The translations under genes were made by a program, and so were the position numbers. Shown piece after piece: positions 1 through 6,512 of a DNA stretch of 8,075 nucleotides (the first letter of the stretch is position 1; each line of letters opens with the position of its first letter). Below the pieces are notes generated by a model. That model did not search any database. It worked only from the letters and a program-made list of their open reading frames with translations, and was not told where the DNA came from. The stretch is from an uncultured beta proteobacterium (lineage in GTDB: Bacteria > Pseudomonadota > Gammaproteobacteria > Burkholderiales > Burkholderiaceae_C), in the NCBI GenBank assembly GCA_903928325.1, contig CAIYQF010000030.1:1-8075 (forward strand), written 5' to 3'.

Positions 1-1
1 A

Positions 2-1288
2 GTCCGCGCCGTGGCCACCCAAACGCTGCGTGAAGCGCGCAACCGCGATGTTTTTTTGGCACGCGCCACTCAGGCGCTGGGTTTTCCCATTGACGTGATC
101 TCCGGGCGCGAAGAAGCGCGGCTGATATTCCAAGGCGTCGCCCATACGCTTGCGCCGTCCGATGAACGCCGCCTGGTCATCGACATCGGCGGGAGGTCCA
201 CGGAGCTGATTTTGGGCCAGGGCTACAAGCCGCGCGTCATGGAGTCGTTTCGCGTGGGCAGCATTGCCTGGTCCTCGCGCTACTTTGCCGACGGCCAGCT
301 CAGCCGCAAATCATTTGAAATTGCCGAAATCGCCGCCAAAGCCGTGTTGGACGAAGCGATCGATGCCTACCAGCCCGCCAATTGGGACATTGCCTACGGC
401 TCAGCGGGCACGGTAGGGGCCGTCAGCGACGCCTTGGTCGCAGCAGGTTGGCCCAGCGGAACGATTACCCATGAAGGCTTGGATTGGCTGCTGGAGAAAC
501 TCATCAGCGCCCAAAGCGTCGATCGCCTCAAACTCGCGGGCATCCGCGAAGACCGCAAGGCCGTCATCGGTGGCGGTTTGAGCATCACACGCGCCTTGTT
601 TAGCTTGCTGCGTATTGACAGTTTGCAGCCGACCAGCGGCGGCTTGCGCCACGGCTTGTTGTGCGAGTTGCGCGGCTCCACCGACAGCACCAGCGACCTG
701 CGTGTCAAGACCGTCAACCGCCTGGCCACCAAATTCGGGGCCGACCGCACCCATGGGGCACGGGTTGGACGGGTCGCCACCAACCTGCTTTCCCAAATGG
801 CAAGCAAGCCGCTTGACGACTCCAACGACGACTGGAGCAGAAGCCTGCGCAAACTCACCTGGGCCGCAGAGTTGCACGAAATCGGGAGCCATATTTCCCA
901 CAGCGACTACCACAAGCACGGCGCCTACATCTTGGACAACGCGGACGCAATGGGTTTTTCGCTAGCCGAGTTACACCGCCTTAGCCTGCTGGTGCTGGGC
1001 CACCGGGGCAAGTTACGCAAACTCGAAGCCGACCTAGCCAACGATGATTTCCGCACGCAATTGGTGGCGCTGCGTTTGGCCGTCATTTTGTGCCACGCCC
1101 GACGCGACCCCGACCTCGGTGGCCTGCACCTGCACCGCGTCTCGCAAGGTCCACAGGGTCTGGCGCACTTGCGCGTGCAGTGCGCAAAGGGTTGGACGCA
1201 GGACTATCCGCAATCGGCGTATTTGATGCGCGAAGAGGCTTCCGCCTGGCAGAAAACCCCCTGGCCCATGGAGTTTTCCGAGTCCTGA
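2..1288 (+). CDS. ppx: Exopolyphosphatase Ppx (Ppx/GppA family), 5' end missing
   Basis: Ppx removes terminal phosphates from polyphosphate chains in the cytoplasm, opposing PPK. The frame is open from base 2 (V-R-A-V-A-T-Q-T-L-R), which matches an internal Ppx stretch. The GTG at base 11 is therefore an internal codon, and roughly 100 N-terminal residues lie outside the window. In the 428 visible residues: SGREEARLIF (about 34-43) carries the family's catalytic glutamate region, DIGGRSTEL (about 61-69) is the second phosphate-binding motif, YGSAGTVGAVSDA (about 131-143) follows, and SGGLRHGLL (about 211-219) closes the ASKHA-type core. The C-terminal HD-like half has HEIG and HSDYHKHGAYIL (about 291-310), as in E. 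coli Ppx. The second phosphate motif has Arg where E. coli has Gly (DIGGGSTEL). Only one gene stands between ppx and the convergent sixA-ppk set. No terminator is visible after the stop. GppA is an alternative name for the family, but the ppk context favours Ppx. Confidence 0.93.
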   Translation, partial: VRAVATQTLREARNRDVFLARATQALGFPIDVISGREEARLIFQGVAHTLAPSDERRLVIDIGGRSTELILGQGYKPRVMESFRVGSIAWSSRYFADGQLSRKSFEIAEIAAKAVLDEAIDAYQPANWDIAYGSAGTVGAVSDALVAAGWPSGTITHEGLDWLLEKLISAQSVDRLKLAGIREDRKAVIGGGLSITRALFSLLRIDSLQPTSGGLRHGLLCELRGSTDSTSDLRVKTVNRLATKFGADRTHGARVGRVATNLLSQMASKPLDDSNDDWSRSLRKLTWAAELHEIGSHISHSDYHKHGAYILDNADAMGFSLAELHRLSLLVLGHRGKLRKLEADLANDDFRTQLVALRLAVILCHARRDPDLGGLHLHRVSQGPQGLAHLRVQCAKGWTQDYPQSAYLMREEASAWQKTPWPMEFSES

Positions 1289-1331
1289 GATCGCGTCAGT
1301 TTGGCAAAACCAGCGCCGCCATAGACGGGTA

Positions 1332-1359
1332 TTGAAAATGGCATAAAACGATATAAACT
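1332..1359 (+). promoter_or_regulatory. Possible sigma70 promoter for the H1-like gene
   Basis: TTGAAA at 1332-1337 matches the -35 consensus at five of six positions. TAAACT at 1354-1359 matches the -10 consensus at four of six, with a 16-bp spacer. The stretch around it (ATATAAACTATAT) is AT-rich in a GC-rich window. This placement would start transcription near 1365, at the base of a stem-loop. It is inferred from sequence only; TATAAA at 1352-1357 is another -10-like string but is too close to this -35 (14 bp). Confidence 0.4.
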
Positions 1360-1362
1360 ATA

Positions 1363-1387
1363 TGGGCCGTTTTTTGCGAACGGCCTA
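1363..1387 (+). promoter_or_regulatory. Stem-loop in the leader of the H1-like gene
   Basis: GGCCGTT (1365-1371) pairs perfectly with AACGGCC (1379-1385) around a 7-nt loop, TTTTGCG. A G-U pair and a T-A pair can extend the stem to 1363/1387. The hairpin ends just before the Shine-Dalgarno AAAGGAA (1389-1395), which is 6 nt from the ATG at 1402. The T-run is in the loop rather than after the stem, so this is a poor intrinsic terminator for ppx. A 5' mRNA-stabilising or translation-modulating hairpin fits better; that role is inference. Confidence 0.5.
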
Positions 1388-1401
1388 CAAAGGAACCCAC
1401 T

Positions 1402-1893
1402 ATGACAACCCAATCCGTCGCCCCCCCCGCAGCCGTAAAGGCCACTCCAGCAGCAAAGCCCGCAAGCCCCCGCAGCGCGGTAGCCAAAAAAACAGCGCCC
1501 CGCAAGTCCGCCCCGCGAGCAAAAGCACCTGCTGCACGCACCGTCGCTGTTGCAGCCAAAACCACAGCGCGCCCCAAAGCCGCGGCTCCAGCGCCCGCAA
1601 CCGCCGCAACCCGCGTTGCGGTAAAAAGTAAAGCACCGGTCGCTGCGACCGCCAGCAAGCCGCTTAAAGACAAGAAACCCAAAATGGTCCGCGACAGCGT
1701 CACCATTCCCAAGGCCGAATACCTGGTACTGGACGCACTCAAGCTGCGCGCCACAGACCTAAAGACCACGGTTAAGAAAACCGAGCTGATCCGCGCTGGC
1801 ATCAAGGCACTGGCAGCGTTTTCAGACGCGGCGTTTTTGGCCGCCATTGCCGCCGTCCCCAGCCTCAAGACTGGGCGGCCCCTGAAGTCCTAG
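1402..1893 (+). CDS. Histone H1-like Ala/Lys/Pro-rich protein with ribbon-helix-helix-like C-terminus
   Basis: This is a 163-residue protein with two parts. Residues 1-95 are low complexity (Ala, Lys, Pro, Thr, Arg; units such as AAKP, AKKTAPRK, RAKAPAA) and strongly basic, like bacterial H1-like tails. Residues 96-160 look folded: SVTIPKA suits a beta-strand, EYLVLDALKLRATDL a first helix, KTTVKK a turn and TELIRAGIKALAAF a second helix. That is the order of a ribbon-helix-helix DNA-binding domain, followed by DAAFLAAIAAVPSLKTGRP. The start is well set by AAAGGAA six bases upstream of the ATG. The gene has its own likely promoter and leader hairpin, and its stop lies 4 bp from the sixA stop on the other strand. 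Proteins of this type recur in Burkholderiales and are usually left hypothetical. DNA binding, and possibly polyphosphate binding, is inferred from composition; no function is proven. An 8-C run (1421-1428) sits near the start. Confidence 0.85.
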   Translation: MTTQSVAPPAAVKATPAAKPASPRSAVAKKTAPRKSAPRAKAPAARTVAVAAKTTARPKAAAPAPATAATRVAVKSKAPVAATASKPLKDKKPKMVRDSVTIPKAEYLVLDALKLRATDLKTTVKKTELIRAGIKALAAFSDAAFLAAIAAVPSLKTGRPLKS

Positions 1894-1897
1894 TCGG

Positions 1898-2371
1898 CTA
1901 TAGCAGGTCGGCAGATTGGACGCTGACGACCACTGTTTTACCTTCAATTTCCCGCTCACGCTCACGCTCGCGGTAGCGCAGCCACCAGACGGAGCCTTTT
2001 CGGATAGCGCAAGCCTGCTCTGGGAAGCCCAGCAATTGCGCAACCACTTGGCCCAATGTGGGCTGGTGGCCCACCACCAACACGCAGCCATTGGCATGCG
2101 GCCAATGCACCAGTTCTAGCAAATCCTGCGGATTGGCCAGCGGCGCCAACGCGGCGCTGGTCTTGTACTTGCGGTCCAAGGCGCGCGCCGTCTGGTCGGC
2201 GCGCAGCGCCGGGCTAGCAAATACCTTGGTACCACCCGGCAGATGCCGGTCCAACCAGGCGCCCATGCGCTGGGCCTGTTTGTCGCCCCGTGGTGTCAGG
2301 GTGCGCAACATATCGTCCCCCACCAGCTCAAGGTCAATGGCTTCGGCGTGCCGCCATAAAACAAGGTCCAT
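1898..2371 (-). CDS. sixA: Phosphohistidine phosphatase SixA
   Basis: This is a 157-residue member of the histidine phosphatase (phosphoglycerate-mutase-like) superfamily, the usual SixA length. The N-terminal LWRHAEA (residues 5-11) carries the catalytic His8 in the SixA-type RHA form. SPALRADQTA (53-62) carries the conserved arginine, and VVGHQPTL (99-106) holds the second active-site His102. In E. coli, SixA dephosphorylates histidine phosphoproteins (the ArcB HPt domain and NPr of the nitrogen PTS) in the cytoplasm. The gene starts 4 bp after the ppk stop. Its likely Shine-Dalgarno, AAAGGG, lies within the last ppk codons, 8 nt before the ATG, so translational coupling is probable. Residues 132-141 form an unusual run of alternating Arg and Glu, encoded by a hexanucleotide repeat. 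The substrate in this organism is unknown. Confidence 0.9.
   Translation of the reverse strand: MDLVLWRHAEAIDLELVGDDMLRTLTPRGDKQAQRMGAWLDRHLPGGTKVFASPALRADQTARALDRKYKTSAALAPLANPQDLLELVHWPHANGCVLVVGHQPTLGQVVAQLLGFPEQACAIRKGSVWWLRYREREREREIEGKTVVVSVQSADLL
1953..1970. repeat. Hexanucleotide tandem repeat inside sixA
   Basis: Three consecutive CGCTCA-type units on the plus strand (CGCTCA, CGCTCA, CGCTCG) encode the Arg-Glu run of SixA when read on the minus strand. The next hexamer, CGGTAG, is diverged. Each unit gained or lost would add or remove one Arg-Glu pair without breaking the frame. Confidence 0.8.
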
Positions 2372-2375
2372 GGCT

Positions 2376-4505
2376 TTAGCCCTTTGCGCGGTTGGAGGAT
2401 GGCGAGCCGTAGCGCGCCATCAATGCCGCCTGGGCACCCGTACCCGGCTTGTCCGGGGCGCTCTGGACTCGGCAATAGCTGCCGTCGGACTGCATGTCCC
2501 ACGCGTCCGCGCTGTCGTACAAATAGGCCAGCACGCATTCATCCACCAGGCGCTGGCGTTGCACCGGATCGGTCACGGGCCAGGCCAGTTCCACACGACG
2601 CACCATGTTGCGGTTCATCCAGTCGGCGCTTGACAAGTAAACCTCATCAACGGTTCCCTGGCGAAAATAAAACACCCGCGAGTGCTCTAAGAAGCGCCCG
2701 ATGATGGAGCGCACGCGAATGTTGTCACTCACGCCGGGCACTTGCGCGGGCAGCATGCAGGCGCCGCGCACGATCAAGTCGATTTGAACCCCCTGCTGCC
2801 CCGCCTGAATCAGGGCGTTGATTAGTCCCAGATCGGTCAGCGCGTTCATTTTCAACACCATGCGCGTGGACTGCCCTTGTGCGGCAGATTGGCCCAAGGT
2901 GCGGATTTTTTGAATCAGGTTCTTGTGAAGAAAAAACGGCGCCATCCACACTTTTTTCAGCCGCGGTAACTTGCTTTGGCTGGCCAGGTGCACAAAAACG
3001 TGCTCCATGTCGGTGGTCAGGGCCGTGTCCGCCGTAAGGTGGCTGATGTCGGTATACAGCCGCGCCGTGCGGGCGTTGTAGTTGCCGGTGGACAGGTGCC
3101 CGTAGCGCCGCAGACCCTTGCCCTCGCGGCGTGTCACCAGCAGCATTTTTGCGTGGGTTTTGAGCCCGACCACCCCGTACACCACCTGCGCGCCAATCGA
3201 CTCCAGCATTTCGGCCCAGTTGATGTTGGCCTCTTCGTCAAAACGCGCCTTGAGCTCGACGACCACGGTCACCTCCTTGCCCCTGCGCACCGCCTCGCGC
3301 AGCAGGTCCATCATGGTCGAATCTGCGCCAGCGCGGTAAATGGTTTGCTTAATGGCCAACACGTCCGGGTCATTCACGGCGGCGCGCAAAAAGGCCAGCA
3401 CTCCTTCAAAGCTTTCAAAGGGCTGGTGAAACACCATGTCCGCGTGCCTTAGCTGCTCAAAAATATTGCGTGACACGTCCATTTGCACCGGAAGGCAGGG
3501 CTTGTAGGGCCTAAAGCACAGGTCAGGGCGGTCCAGCGAGTCGATCATCTGGGTCAGTCGCACCAAATTCACTGGCCCGGATACCCGGTACAGCGCCATC
3601 TGCGGCAAATCAAATTGCTTGAGTAAAAAATGGGCCAGGTGCTCTGTGCAACCCGATGACACCTCCAAGCGCACGGCCTCCCCGTAATGGCGGTGCACCA
3701 AGCCCTGGCGCAAGGCCGTGCGCAGGTTTTGCACATCGTCCTCGTCGACAGCCAGGTCAGAATGGCGCGTCACCCGAAACTGCGAAAACTGCTCCACGGT
3801 GCGGCCCAAAAACAACTCAGGCAAATGCGAGCGTATGACGCTGGTTAGCGCCACAAAAACCGCTTTGGAGCCCGCCACCTTGTCGGGCAGGCGAATAATG
3901 CGTGGCAGCACACGCGGCACCTTAACGATGGCGATCTCGTTACTCCGGCCAAACGCGTCATGGCCGCCCAGACGTACGATGAAATTGAGCGCCTTGTTGG
4001 CCACTTGCGGGAAGGGATGCGCTGGGTCCAGCCCCACGGGTATGAGCAGCGGGCGCACCTCGCGTTCAAAGTACTGCTTGACCCATTGCCGCTGCGCGGC
4101 ATTGCGCTCACCATGCGAGACCATCTTGATCCCGCTGCGCTCCAGGGCCGGCAAGATCGCGTCGTTATAAAGCGCATATTGGCGCTCTACCAGCCGGTGC
4201 AAGGACAGCGACAGTCGCTCAAACGATTCACTGGTAAAGGTGCCGTCATGGTCATCAGCGCGCTTGGCCGTCAGGTGGGGTTCAGCCCGCACTTCAAAAA
4301 ATTCATCCAAATTAGACGACACGATGCACAGGTAGCGCAGTCGCTCAAGCACCGGCACATCCTCACGCGTGGCCCAGCTAAACACCCGCTCGTTAAAGGC
4401 AACCAAGCTGTGGTCCCGGTCCCATAGCAGGTGTTGACCCGCGTCATGGAAGGCCTCGGACGTCTTCCAGTACGCCCCATCCCCCGCCGATTGATCCAAT
4501 TGCAT
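2376..4505 (-). CDS. ppk1: Polyphosphate kinase PPK1
   Basis: PPK1 reversibly transfers the gamma-phosphate of ATP to a growing polyphosphate chain, and is typically a membrane-associated oligomer. The 709-residue protein is slightly longer than E. coli PPK (688) because of an N-terminal extension of about 30 residues. The N domain contains SFNERV-like VAFNERV and SSNLDEFFEVR (about 63-73; Asn65 equals E. coli Asn45). The key residues keep a constant offset of 16 from E. coli: Arg391 and Arg421 (375 and 405, Mg-polyphosphate site), the autophosphorylated His451 in GLKTHAKML (His435), Tyr484 (Tyr468) and His608 in FLEHSRVFYF (His592). GHLSTGNYN is at 469-477. All catalytic residues are present, so the enzyme should be active. 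The ATG at 4505 has GGAAG 9 nt upstream. sixA follows at 4 bp and an acyltransferase gene precedes it by 99 bp on the same strand. No clear promoter was found in that 99-bp gap. Confidence 0.97.
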   Translation of the reverse strand: MQLDQSAGDGAYWKTSEAFHDAGQHLLWDRDHSLVAFNERVFSWATREDVPVLERLRYLCIVSSNLDEFFEVRAEPHLTAKRADDHDGTFTSESFERLSLSLHRLVERQYALYNDAILPALERSGIKMVSHGERNAAQRQWVKQYFEREVRPLLIPVGLDPAHPFPQVANKALNFIVRLGGHDAFGRSNEIAIVKVPRVLPRIIRLPDKVAGSKAVFVALTSVIRSHLPELFLGRTVEQFSQFRVTRHSDLAVDEDDVQNLRTALRQGLVHRHYGEAVRLEVSSGCTEHLAHFLLKQFDLPQMALYRVSGPVNLVRLTQMIDSLDRPDLCFRPYKPCLPVQMDVSRNIFEQLRHADMVFHQPFESFEGVLAFLRAAVNDPDVLAIKQTIYRAGADSTMMDLLREAVRRGKEVTVVVELKARFDEEANINWAEMLESIGAQVVYGVVGLKTHAKMLLVTRREGKGLRRYGHLSTGNYNARTARLYTDISHLTADTALTTDMEHVFVHLASQSKLPRLKKVWMAPFFLHKNLIQKIRTLGQSAAQGQSTRMVLKMNALTDLGLINALIQAGQQGVQIDLIVRGACMLPAQVPGVSDNIRVRSIIGRFLEHSRVFYFRQGTVDEVYLSSADWMNRNMVRRVELAWPVTDPVQRQRLVDECVLAYLYDSADAWDMQSDGSYCRVQSAPDKPGTGAQAALMARYGSPSSNRAKG

Positions 4506-4604
4506 AGTTCAGCACTTCCAAGAAGCTGGTAGGCCCCTTGACCCGATTCGTGGTACAGGCCCCCGCGTCGGTATTTTCGCTGGGGATGACACGGCCATGG
4601 TACC

Positions 4605-5438
4605 TCAGGCGCCCAGGAAGTGTTTGCGGTAGCGGGGGGGGAGATCGGCAATGCGCATCAGCATGGGCAAGTCAGCGGAGTTGAAATCTGGGTCCCAGGC
4701 CGGTGGGCCCAGCACCTTGGCGCCCAGGCGCAAATAGCCTTTGATGAGTGCGGGCGGCTCCACATCCAAGTCCGACTGCAGCTGCTCCAGCGGAAGCGGC
4801 AAGCGCGGGCGCACATGGTGCTCAATGGGCGCCAGGTGGCTGGCGCTGACCTGGCGCCAAATGCTGCCCGCAGCGTCACCGCTGACGATGCCGTTGTGCA
4901 ACATCGGCACGCTGGCGCAGCCAATCATGGTGTCGAGCTGGTTGCGCACCATGAACTCGGCCAACGCAGTCCAGAGTGCCATGATCACGCCGCCGTGGCG
5001 GTGGTCGGGGTGCACGCAGCTGCGGCCCAACTCGACCATGCGTTCGCGTATGCCGCGCAGACGGGTTAGGTCAAACTCGGTGTCGCTGTAGGTGCTGCCA
5101 ACCCGTTGGGCCTGAACCGGCGTGAGCACGCGGTAGGTGCCTATCACCTCGCCGGTTTGGTCGTCACGCACCAGCAGGTGTTCGCAGTAGTTGTCAAACA
5201 GGTCGATGTCGTGGCCGGGCACCGACGTTGTCAAGCGCGCACCCATTTCACCGGCGAACACCGCATAACGCAGCCTTTGGGCGGATCGCACCTCATCTTG
5301 GTGGCGCGCCCACGAGACTGAAATAGAGCGCGCCACGCCAAAAGGCGCCGCCACCTGGCCCACAACCGCTATGCCGCGCGGCGGCTCGATGCGATCGGCC
5401 CCGGGGCCGCGGCTGCCAATCTGACCTAATAGTTCCAT
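4605..5438 (-). CDS. OlsB-like GNAT N-acyltransferase (ornithine-lipid type)
   Basis: This is a 277-residue GNAT-fold protein of the acyl-ACP-dependent, OlsB/hemolysin-like branch (Acetyltransf_5 type). OlsB adds a 3-hydroxyacyl chain to the alpha-amine of ornithine, the first step to phosphate-free ornithine lipids. Visible family features are RLRYAVFAGEMGA (56-68), DIDLFDNYCEHLLVRD (77-92), GEVIGTYRVL (96-105), the acyl-donor-binding motif region ELGRSCVHPDHRHGG (136-150) and, near the end, LIKGYLRLGAKVLGPPAWDP (231-250) with a closing RYRKHF. The start at 5438 is chosen because a strong GGAG lies 6 nt upstream (minus-strand complement of 5445-5448). An in-frame ATG at 5477 would add 13 residues and has no comparable site. 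No OlsA-type partner is seen here. It reads in the same direction as ppk and sixA and may share a transcript with them. The exact substrate is inferred from family resemblance, so the symbol is left blank. Confidence 0.8.
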   Translation of the reverse strand: MELLGQIGSRGPGADRIEPPRGIAVVGQVAAPFGVARSISVSWARHQDEVRSAQRLRYAVFAGEMGARLTTSVPGHDIDLFDNYCEHLLVRDDQTGEVIGTYRVLTPVQAQRVGSTYSDTEFDLTRLRGIRERMVELGRSCVHPDHRHGGVIMALWTALAEFMVRNQLDTMIGCASVPMLHNGIVSGDAAGSIWRQVSASHLAPIEHHVRPRLPLPLEQLQSDLDVEPPALIKGYLRLGAKVLGPPAWDPDFNSADLPMLMRIADLPPRYRKHFLGA

Positions 5439-5584
5439 GCTTATCTCCGTCCATGCAGCAAGGCTGCCTTGGCCCAAGAGTTTGCGAAATATCGGTTACA
5501 AAAATATGTCTCTTTAATGAATAATTGGTGGCGCGGTGGCACCCCAAGCGGGCTGTCACACCCGCGCATCAGGGGCCCGGTACC
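5439..5584. promoter_or_regulatory. Divergent intergenic region between the acyltransferase and Nudix genes
   Basis: This 146-bp region separates two divergent transcription units and must hold promoters for both. Its core (about 5486-5526) is markedly AT-rich. On the plus strand, AATAAT (5520-5525) matches the -10 consensus at five of six positions. TTACAA (5496-5501) lies 18 bp upstream as a weak -35, a candidate promoter for the Nudix gene. No equally good pair was seen on the minus strand. AGGGG (5571-5575) is the likely ribosome-binding site for the ATG at 5585. Confidence 0.45.
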
Positions 5585-6499
5585 ATGGCAAGCCCTACTG
5601 GTTTGTTTGCAGGCGCTTCGCTCTGCGTATTGGAGAACACCCTGGCATCGCACCGGCACCCCAAGCTGCTTTTTTGCGACGATTTACAAAGCGCAGACTG
5701 GAATCAGCTGCGTGCGCTGCTGGCCCAAGCGCGCCACAGCCCATCGCCGCACACCCTGCCCTGGTGGTGTGGCGCGCACGCGATGGGCCATGTGGCGCAC
5801 ACCCATGTAGCGCCGTTGCTGCAGGCCTTGCAGCCGTGCCAGGCCAGCGCCACCCAACTGGTCTGGAGCCCGGACATGGCCAGCACCGCAGAAAGAAGCC
5901 AAGCGCTGGAGAGCGCCTTGCAGATGCTCTACGGCCAAGGCCACCTAGGCGGCTGGCGCGGCGAACGGTTTAGCTACTGGAGCCATGACACGGTGCTGCC
6001 GCTGCCGCTACAGAGCGACTTCGTACGCGTTGAGCGCGCGGGCTTTTTGTACCTGGGTATGCTCAGCCACGCAGTACACATCAACGGATTTACCCCAGAC
6101 GGCCACCTGTGGTGCGGCCAGCGTAGCGCCACCAAGGCAACCGACCCCGGCCTGTGGGACAACCTGACCGCCGGTGGGCTACCCGCTGGCGAGACGCTGC
6201 TGCAATGCGCTGGGCGTGAACTGTGGGAAGAAGCCGGAGTCACGCTAGAAAACCCCGCCGCGCTACAAGCCGCAGACCACGTACGCATCAGCCAGATGGC
6301 TCCAGGGGGCTGGCATGATGAGGTGCTCTATGTCTTCAACATCGCCCTAGCCGATAACTTTATACCCTGCAACCAGGATGGCGAAGTGCAGGCCTTTGCC
6401 AAGCTTTCTGCGCCTGATGTGATGCAGCGCATCGCGGCGGGCCAATTCACGCCCGACGCAGCCCTGGCCATTGCGCAAGGCCTACTGGCCGCTGATTGA
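5585..6499 (+). CDS. Nudix hydrolase with DUF4743-like N-terminus (Tnr3-like)
   Basis: This 304-residue protein carries a perfect Nudix box, GX5EX7REUXEEXGU, at residues 197-219 (GGLPAGE, then RELWEEAGV), with the metal-binding glutamates present. The domain is preceded by GFLYLGMLSHAVHINGF (153-169), a pattern typical of the Nudix half of fungal Tnr3-type proteins and of bacterial DUF4743 Nudix enzymes. Yeast relatives hydrolyse damaged thiamine diphosphate derivatives, so thiamine-nucleotide cleaning is possible, but substrate prediction across Nudix proteins is poor. The N-terminal 150 residues are variable and include LPWWCGAHAMGHVA (58-71), which resembles the small DUF4743 subdomain. 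The ATG at 5585 has AGGGG nine bases upstream. A TTG at 5525 would extend the protein by 20 residues without a better ribosome site. The transporter gene starts 13 bp after the stop, so the two are probably co-transcribed. Confidence 0.87.
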   Translation: MASPTGLFAGASLCVLENTLASHRHPKLLFCDDLQSADWNQLRALLAQARHSPSPHTLPWWCGAHAMGHVAHTHVAPLLQALQPCQASATQLVWSPDMASTAERSQALESALQMLYGQGHLGGWRGERFSYWSHDTVLPLPLQSDFVRVERAGFLYLGMLSHAVHINGFTPDGHLWCGQRSATKATDPGLWDNLTAGGLPAGETLLQCAGRELWEEAGVTLENPAALQAADHVRISQMAPGGWHDEVLYVFNIALADNFIPCNQDGEVQAFAKLSAPDVMQRIAAGQFTPDAALAIAQGLLAAD

Positions 6500-6512
6500 A
6501 TACCATAGGCCC

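Noticed and set aside
401..919. Long minus-strand open frames opposite ppx (394-858 and 401-919)
   Set aside because: They lie wholly within a recognisable ppx reading frame, have no family features or ribosome sites, and are expected by chance in GC-rich DNA.
1365..1385. Hairpin as an intrinsic terminator of ppx
   Set aside because: The T-run is inside the loop and the stem is followed by TACAAAGG instead of a T-tract.
1296..1868. 190-residue minus-strand frame opposite the H1-like gene
   Set aside because: Its Ala/Val/Gly-rich hydrophobic look is the antisense of an Ala/Lys/Pro-rich tail. The plus-strand gene has a good ribosome site and an RHH-like domain.
5444..5477. Upstream ATG at 5477 as the start of the OlsB-like gene
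   Set aside because: The ATG at 5438 has a strong GGAG at six bases. The 13 extra residues have no family similarity that I can see.
5486..5502. Pho box upstream of the OlsB-like gene (minus-strand TTGTAAC, then ATTTCGC)
   Set aside because: Each half matches the consensus at only about four of seven positions, too weak to claim PhoB control.
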